Assembly (NCBI RefSeq): GCF_020536995.1
Contig: NC_068355.1
Span: 128,140,972-128,204,971, forward strand
DNA length: 64,000 nt
Source of the DNA: Dreissena polymorpha
Taxonomy: Eukaryota > Mollusca > Bivalvia > Myida > Dreissenidae
Direction of reading: 5' to 3'
The position numbers and the translations under genes were made by a program. How positions within the stretch are numbered: the stretch's first letter is position 1; each line of letters starts with the position of its first letter. Positions 60,801 to 64,000 of the stretch are shown in pieces. Below the pieces are notes generated by a model. It saw nothing but the letters and a program-made list of their open reading frames with translations, was not told where the DNA came from and made no database searches.

Positions 60801-63550
60801 ATCAGTGTGAGGATATTTCTATTAAATAGATTGTCAAGAACTTACCATAAGCAACGGGTTTATAACATCAGCAAATATTTTGGCAACCTTCCCGGCGCCC
60901 GTTGGTACTACAGTTGCGTATACGTGTTATACACAATATAAGTTAACTGATGGAACAACCTCAAGGACGTGTAGAAATGAGACTGGATGGGACGGAAAAG
61001 CACCCACATGTGTGGAAGGTAATAGAGGAAACAAGTGTTGCCAAAATCAGTCATATTCACCCATTTATGCATAGCGTCTAGAAAAAAAACTTGGCAAACA
61101 GCGTAGACCCAGATGAGACGCCGCATGATGCGGCGTCTCATCAGGGTGTGCGCTGTTTGCTTAAAGGAATTTCTGCAAGAAATATTCTAAATATAGAAAT
61201 TAGTATTCTAGAAACCCCTAATTTTGAAAATAATGTGATCCAATTTAAAAGAATGGGAGAGTCCGCTAGGCCTAAATGGGTTTAATAAAATGTATTGATG
61301 TGAATGCTGCGAATCAACTCGTCTAAGTTATCATACCATGAAAAAAATCCTCACAATGGCGACCTATGTAAAAGACCGAGCCAATCCGATTGAGATTTTT
61401 CTAATCGGCATACCTCGCTGATTATCATTGATAAAGGTATAGGAGGCTCAGCTATAAATAGGACAGCATATTCTGGAAAAAATATTTCATAATAGTTTGA
61501 AAACGTTAATTTTAAATCAGTTATATTCAATCCATTATATGTTTATAGATCAATGAAACAACTATGCATTTTCTGTATTGTATTTGACATTTGTCGTGAT
61601 TCAGTAAATACATTGCGAATTAAAACGTGTATAATTAACTTTCAACGCGATTGTGAGTGTAAAGAAAACGAATTATTTCGAACTGCCATTTGTAAACGTT
61701 GTAGCGACTATGGTATATAAACAGCATAATAGCCGTCTGACATCTGTGAAATTCGCTCTTGTGCGTGCTTACTCATTTTGCATATTTAATTAACTTTTCA
61801 AACAGAAATAACAGAGCCACATCAGTGCACATACTATGTTTGATAATTTATTCGTTTGTTGGATATTGTTTGCTGTTTGAAACACATATTAGGTTATATC
61901 GCGGAGATTTAGTTTACCTTACCATGTGTTCATGGGCGAACTCACGTATTCAAGTGCTCTTACGACTATGTGCTCATACCTACTTGCGGGAATCATCATG
62001 AAATTATTGCCGTACTTAAAGAACAAACATGCCTAAGCTTATGGAATTAGTGAAAAAAATAATCAAAAGAAAAAAATTATATGTTCATGCACATGGGCAT
62101 GTGAAATCACGTCCGTATACATAGCATAGTTATCTTAGGAAAGGAAACAATGAAATATAAAGTTTAGTATGAAATACATGGGAAATTAAAGAGCATGGTG
62201 TAATTAAAGAGCATGTCAAGTTTGAATATATCAGCTTGTTATATTTGATCGAGAATGAAACCCGCCTCCCAGTTTCGCTGAATGGGTCAAGTTTCCCACG
62301 GGTACTACTTCCCAGTACTCCCATTTTTTTTTCGTACCCTACATTTTTCGTACCAAATTTTTTTCGTACCCAAATTTTTTCGTACCCAAATTTTTGCTCG
62401 TACCCAAAAAAAAATTTGTACCCATTTTTTTTCCTTCCCAAAATTTTTTTCGTAGCCAAATCTTTTTTTTTAGCCCATTTTTTTTTGGCATAATTTTGTT
62501 CCCAAAATTTTCGTTCTCATTTTTTTCCTACCCAAAATTTTCGTACCCACATACACAATTGTGGTGATCTAGATAATCTTAAATAGATGCTTTTACATCA
62601 ATCCTCTTCAAAAGCATCGTCACACCAGTACTGTCAGTACTTTGATAAAACAACTGACCTGAATTCATGTCGCTTTGTGGTTGTTCTGTTGGCCCGTGGT
62701 GTCCTTCTAGTTGTGGTTCATGGCTTCGCAATCGTTAGCGGAAGTACTTCCAGGTTCATCACTGGTACACGGCGCCAAAACGAATATCTGTGCGTAGTGA
62801 CACATATATAAATTAACTCAATCAACAGTTATTTGCTCTTTATTCAGTTGTTGACATAATATTTCCAAGTCCATGTAATTCTCTAAGTAACTAATAACGT
62901 TTCTAAGACATTACAAAGTCCGTGTAAATCCACCCAGACAGGACCCCACCCCAAGAGGGGCCCTGAAGATAAACTTCTAGCGTCTCTCCTATGAATTAAA
63001 TCCTGATTGTTTGAGTGTCCGAAAAAGCATTGCTTATATACATGTACCGTTACATAAACATATCAACTTGATGGATCAAACCAATTTGTTGAAGTGCATA
63101 TACGGGCGCATTTACCATCTTGCAAGTGCACGTACACGACAACAGACATCATTTTAAACGGACTGAACCCATTTACAAGCGTGCTTCTGATGTCAACAAA
63201 CTAATGAGTCTCCGGCTACACTGACGTAACACAGGACATGCATTATTGAGAACAAGATACATACATCAAATATGCGACACACATAATCTTATGCATGTAT
63301 GTATGTTGTTGTGTTGTAAGTTGAGTATACCAAGTTTAATTTCCAATAATATCCGTCGTTTTGATTTTGTTTTTAGATTGTGGGAATTTAACGGCTCCCA
63401 TAAATGGTAGGGTGACGTATACAAATACAATTCTAAACAGCATTGCCACGTTTGATTGTATCTCTGAGCACTACAAGATCGTTGGTTCTTCGACGTTAAA
63501 ATGCCAGACTGGACCACGTTGGAACGACACGGAACCAACCTGCGTCGGAG
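41456..63550 (+). CDS. Gene 3: secreted or membrane multi-CCP protein (3' partial)
   Basis: Spliced gene. Exons: signal peptide 41456-41543; EB-like 41814-41939 and 42588-42713; CCP 51600-51755, 55440-55607, 56416-56583, 57361-57528, 58342-58509, 59623-59793, 60295-60471, 60830-61018 and 63377-63550, then beyond the window. All extracellular exons are phase 1/1. The first exon is paralogous to that of gene 2, so both arose by duplication, after which gene 3 gained CCPs rather than EGFs. The intron 42714-51599 hosts a 5.6-kb DNA transposon. Whether the protein is membrane-bound cannot be seen. Joining all exons in one transcript is inference from strand, phase and module type. Confidence 0.75.
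41814..41939 (+). CDS. Gene 3 exon: EB-like module 1
   Basis: Donor GTAAGC, phase 1/1, 126 nt. It encodes CEDNDNCTALYVHSIC then CICDTGY and ALCLF, six cysteines. The acceptor is TATGTTTAAG, weaker than the TTTCAG of the second copy, so use of this exon is less certain. Confidence 0.7.
42588..42713 (+). CDS. Gene 3 exon: EB-like module 2
   Basis: Acceptor ATGTTTCAG, donor GTAAGC, phase 1/1, 126 nt. It encodes CDDNDNCTALYNQSIC then CICDTGY and TLCLF. It is a tandem duplicate of the previous exon with its flanks (41.72-42.47 kb against 42.50-43.13 kb). Confidence 0.82.
43578..43661 (+). repeat. Left terminal inverted repeat of the transposon
   Basis: Matches the complement of 49095-49176 with only a few differences. 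It includes the palindrome GTACCATATTCGGCC/GGCCGAATATGGTAC. More copies of the half-word run on to about 43790. Confidence 0.8.
43790..44475. repeat. (ATC)n/(CAT)n microsatellite complex
   Basis: About 680 bp, largely ATC/CAT triplets, with several diverged units carrying AAACATCGCCGTCATCATC. It lies just inside the left end of the transposon, on the 3' side of its gene. Open frames here are simple-sequence artefacts. Confidence 0.9.
44808..47531 (-). CDS. Integrase-like transposase fused to OTU protease and F-box-like end
   Basis: 907 codons, uninterrupted. Residues about 80-125 are a small integrase N-terminal region. Residues about 143-305 form the catalytic core, with D149 (WQIDII), D212 (QCDNGLEF) and E248 (QGKCERSNS), a D,D35E triad. 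Residues about 335-400 are a C-terminal integrase-type region. Residues about 450-582 are an OTU-type cysteine protease with C461 in DPNPDGNCQF and H575 in GMHYVSI. Residues about 599-763 are repeats of GDN, GDS and AAS. Residues about 790-830 (LPLHIQVEIFKFC then VGKPFRDLI) resemble an F-box. Integrases of this type cut and join element ends; OTU enzymes remove ubiquitin; F-boxes recruit substrates to SCF ligases. The first two domains are clear, the F-box is a tentative reading. The nearest relatives I recall are Ginger/KRBA2-like proteins. Confidence 0.85.
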   Translation of the reverse strand: MKEAIRRKRKQLGCLPRSKYDIIVRCLNGSFDVPVKKRTPEENNCLAMIRKRKDFELGDRGSLLCGGKQVLVKEDLPRFVEKMFMENKGCGARVIYNKLKVNYTGFSEQAILEILYNSKYYHEKYPRFTNKPKPKTITEEEPGKRWQIDIISMKNQSVSYKGSTYSYILQVVDVYSRYVMPKPLKTKSSREVAKALEDVLMVNLAPDIIQCDNGLEFKGPSMKLLLNKYNIKMINSRPYHPQSQGKCERSNSVIKAKILFATKSKRGFNWVEGLQDLAYAINTSFKRVLGGLTPFEAYYGRSHVFTKERHSSREIKKTIRRANKKAYRSLLKNATSPSKYKVGETVLIRYPFRKSRVSTKRYVIEGKVEKVKRNGVYIVSFQVPNKPELGFVSKSVGVENMTSLTVALEKQRKIKKHSLKQNRSEKQNHRTKYYHVLTHHENLQLLDGVNIAMDPNPDGNCQFAAISHQLGKIGIYKDVDALRKEAVHHIVENRYFYETFVYDETFDEYVKNMSKNGTYGDNLTLIALMREYNLQCLVVSTRGLEHSSIVSADGKFDGDVGTIALGYFPEGFGMHYVSIRINQRVYKDIISRLEQSYDNGDSGDSAASGDNAASGDNAASGDNGDSGDNGDSGDTAASGDNTASGDNAASGDNGDSCDNGDSGDNGDSSDNGDSGDNGDSGENAASGDNGDSGDNAASGDNTASGDNAASGDNGDSCDNGDSGDNGDSSDNGDSGDNGDSGDNAASGDNGDSGDNGDSGDNGDVSVCSALKELQDMINNRRAQKRTTFPFLMLPLHIQVEIFKFCIQSNPSIQFVLAKVGKPFRDLIRSMSLQTPRIYIRPDIGLDTSNRNPVSVRFLLTRAGRNSGLISAIKEIIKGPKWANAWLRLRVSGIGWYDIIDVMYRHYR
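45243..45737 (-). repeat. Coding minisatellite in the transposase gene
   Basis: About 495 bp in multiples of 9, 12 and 15 bp encode GDNGDSGDN and GDNAASGDN units. A higher-order block is itself duplicated (around 45290-45440 against 45470-45630). All six frames stay open, producing false reading frames on the opposite strand. Confidence 0.9.
47532..48614. other. Transposon 5' region
   Basis: Upstream of the transposase start. 47655-48120 is repeat-like, with a GGACGGACGG tract near 48070 and a G-run at about 48101-48117. It resembles an interspersed family inserted in the element. I see no clear promoter. Confidence 0.4.
48618..48692 (-). pseudogene. tRNA-like sequence (SINE head or tRNA pseudogene)
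   Basis: On the minus strand it has an A-box-like GAGCTCAGTCGG and a perfect B-box GGTTCGATTCC within a good T-arm (CTGGG/CCCGG type). The anticodon stem around ATTGGCACG does not pair well, and the acceptor ends do not match cleanly. It is probably a tRNA-derived insertion inside the transposon. Confidence 0.6.
48761..48832. repeat. (ACG)n-(ATG)n compound microsatellite
   Basis: Uninterrupted GAC triplets run directly into GAT triplets, 72 bp in all, just downstream of the tRNA-like sequence. Confidence 0.95.
49095..49176 (-). repeat. Right terminal inverted repeat of the transposon
   Basis: Complement of 43578-43661. Further GTACCATATTCGG-type words extend inward to about 48930, where TTATGTACCATATACG starts the series. 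Confidence 0.8.
49177..51599. other. Gene 3 intron, right of the transposon
   Basis: AT-rich sequence with no exon, repeat array or RNA gene that I can support; the short open frames lack domain patterns. Confidence 0.5.
51600..51755 (+). CDS. Gene 3 exon: CCP module 1
   Basis: Acceptor TATTACAG, donor GTAATT, phase 1/1, 156 nt, a short CCP. Begins DCGAVPVIAG; cysteines in YTCDA, IECQ and APCG; tryptophan in GWTT. Confidence 0.85.
52300..52362. repeat. Interspersed repeat fragment (as 19655-19760)
   Basis: CCATTGCTTTGCAATGACCG and AAGACGGTTATCCCAG match the fragment in gene 2. The rest of this intron up to 53.6 kb is AT-rich, with nothing else identified. Confidence 0.45.
53640..54680. repeat. 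Degenerate (GTGA)n tract with a pure core
   Basis: A long tract of GTGA/GTCA tetranucleotides, nearly pure at about 53960-54155 and broken elsewhere into GTCAGTCA and similar words. The long minus-strand open frames of Thr-His-Ser-Leu repeats are artefacts of the pattern. Confidence 0.9.
54975..55245. repeat. (GTGA)n array, almost perfect
   Basis: About 270 bp of GTGA units with hardly any interruption, about 200 bp upstream of the first quadruplicated CCP exon. Shorter worn GTGA tracts recur in each duplicated unit (about 55.97, 56.95 and 57.88 kb). Confidence 0.95.
55440..55607 (+). CDS. Gene 3 exon: CCP module 2 (tandem copy 1)
   Basis: Acceptor ATTTTTAG, donor GTACGT, phase 1/1, 168 nt. 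It encodes ECPVLTAPEYGAVDKNSTTT, then YTCNPN, PSCTANG, GWNS and PTCG. It is the first of four near-identical exons. Confidence 0.87.
56416..56583 (+). CDS. Gene 3 exon: CCP module 3 (tandem copy 2)
   Basis: Acceptor GTTTTCAG, donor GTACGC, 168 nt. It differs from copy 1 mainly in the stretch DKVLTTTP against DKNSTTTP and in LTSPE against LTAPE; the rest of the module is identical. Confidence 0.87.
57361..57528 (+). CDS. Gene 3 exon: CCP module 4 (tandem copy 3)
   Basis: Acceptor GTTTTCAG, donor GTACGC, 168 nt. Starts ECPELTAPEYG; otherwise identical in protein to copy 1. Confidence 0.87.
58342..58509 (+). CDS. Gene 3 exon: CCP module 5 (tandem copy 4)
   Basis: Acceptor GTTTTCAG, donor GTACGT, 168 nt. 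Differences from copy 1 include APVYG, GVETYTC and GWSSIKP. The duplicated unit ends just after it, where the intron sequence diverges. Confidence 0.87.
58605..59115 (+). mobile_element. Complete TIR-flanked element with tRNA-like core
   Basis: The left end AGGGGCCTTTTCACGTTTTG and right end CTGTGAAAAGCCCCTTTAA are imperfect inverted repeats of about 25 bp. The middle (about 58905-58995) has a pol III-like B-box GGTTCGAGCCC followed by a T-run. No protein is encoded. It is the type copy for 1-322 and 14179-14542. Confidence 0.8.
59623..59793 (+). CDS. Gene 3 exon: CCP module 6
   Basis: Acceptor ATTTCAG, donor GTACGC, phase 1/1, 171 nt. Begins GCEILPDINGG; cysteines in FRCNS, LTCQ and PEC; tryptophan in GWGM. 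Confidence 0.85.
59834..60042. mobile_element. MITE family 2, copy 1
   Basis: Inverted ends of about 16 bp (ATTATGCCCAGTGGA at the left, CGCTAGGCATAAATGGGTTT at the right) around a core with TTCCTTTAAGCAAACAG. Two more copies are at 61058-61284 and 63787-64000. Confidence 0.75.
60295..60471 (+). CDS. Gene 3 exon: CCP module 7
   Basis: Acceptor TTACCAG, donor GTAAGT, phase 1/1, 177 nt. It encodes CQAFANPENGY, then YSCRS, RTCT, GWSG and PVC. Confidence 0.85.
60830..61018 (+). CDS. Gene 3 exon: CCP module 8
   Basis: Acceptor TAAATAG, donor GTAATA, phase 1/1, 189 nt. It encodes DCQELTISNGF, then YTCYT, RTCR, GWDG and PTCV. Confidence 0.85.
61058..61284. mobile_element. MITE family 2, copy 2 (opposite orientation)
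   Basis: Starts ACCCATTTATGCATAGCG, contains a perfect hairpin around GAGACGCCGCATGATGCGGC, and ends GCTAGGCCTAAATGGGTTT. It lies 40 bp after the module 8 donor. Confidence 0.8.
62318..62548. repeat. Short tandem repeat, CGTACCCAAATTTTTT type
   Basis: About a dozen variable 14-18-bp units of T-run plus CGTACCCA. Homopolymer length varies between units, as expected from slippage. It lies in the intron between modules 8 and 9; the rest of that intron shows no exon. Confidence 0.85.
63377..63550 (+). CDS. Gene 3 exon: CCP module 9
   Basis: Acceptor GTTTTTAG, donor GTTAGT, phase 1/1, 174 nt. It encodes DCGNLTAPINGRV, then FDCISE, LKCQ, RWND and PTCV. It is the source or sister of the inverted half exon near 29.0 kb. 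The gene continues past the window. Confidence 0.85.
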
Positions 63551-63786
63551 GTTAGTTTTCACCTTGGAAACTTTGCAATTAGAATTCGGTTACAATTATC
63601 AATCTTAACTGACTTCACATTCAACAACTAGCGATGTGATCATACGACAAAGTATGCCGCATACACAGTTCTCATTTGATTAACAATCCCACCTATATCG
63701 GAAACAACTAAACAAACTATAGAGATTCGCAAAATCAAACGCTGGTTGATATCGGTGAAAGGTTTCGTGAGCGACACGATTTGAGT

Positions 63787-64000
63787 TAACCCATTTATGC
63801 CTAGTGGACTCTCCGATCCTTCTAAATTGGATCAACTTATTTCCAAAATTAGGGATGTCTAGTATATTTATTTCTATATTTAGAATATTGCTTACAGAAA
63901 TTCCTTTAAGCAAACAGCGCAGACCCTGATGAGCCGCCGCATCATGCGGTGTCTAAATCTGGGTCTACGCTGTTTGCCAAAGCCTTTTTTCTAGACGCTA
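63787..64000. mobile_element. MITE family 2, copy 3, cut by window end
   Basis: Starts ACCCATTTATGCCTAGTGGA, same orientation as copy 1, and runs to the window edge within the right end (TTCTAGACGCTA). Confidence 0.8.

Overview
The window is intron-rich, AT-rich eukaryotic nuclear DNA from an invertebrate animal. Short exons with GT-AG borders encode extracellular cysteine-rich modules (CCP/sushi, EGF, EB-like), and the introns are full of short inverted-repeat elements, tRNA-derived elements and microsatellites. The repeat families resemble ones I associate from memory with heterodont bivalve molluscs, possibly Dreissena. The animal and intron-rich call is firm; the bivalve call is inference and the genus is a guess.

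Three plus-strand genes for modular cell-surface or secreted proteins lie head to tail. Gene 1 (488-11154, 5' end outside the window) has seven CCP exons and one six-cysteine exon, then a transmembrane exon and three cytoplasmic exons ending in a stop. Gene 2 (14701 to about 24172) starts with a signal-peptide exon and has two EB-like exons, one CCP, three EGF exons, another EB-like exon, a decayed CCP exon with an internal stop, a transmembrane exon and a less certain tail. Gene 3 (from 41456, running off the right end) has a signal-peptide exon related to that of gene 2, two tandem-duplicated EB-like exons, then nine CCP exons, four of which are recent tandem copies spaced about 0.95-0.98 kb apart. 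All extracellular exons start and end in phase 1, so modules can be added, lost or skipped without changing frame.

Between genes 2 and 3, 34330-38065 is a decayed copy of the 3' half of gene 1. With the related first exons of genes 2 and 3, it shows that a block holding the end of one receptor gene and the start of the next was duplicated in tandem. Intergenic regions (11.2-14.7 kb, 24.2-34.3 kb, 38.1-41.4 kb) hold repeats and no gene I can support, apart from a half CCP exon on the minus strand near 29.0 kb.

The large third intron of gene 3 carries a 5.6-kb DNA transposon in reverse orientation (about 43578-49176). It has about 80-bp terminal inverted repeats packed with short palindromes and one long open reading frame (907 codons) fusing a D,D35E integrase-like transposase, an OTU-type cysteine protease, a glycine/aspartate/asparagine/serine repeat and a C-terminal F-box-like segment. 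It looks like the Ginger group of cut-and-paste elements and is the most unusual item in the window. Several other inverted-repeat families, a TIR-flanked element with a tRNA-like pol III core, and long GTGA/TGAG arrays fill the rest.
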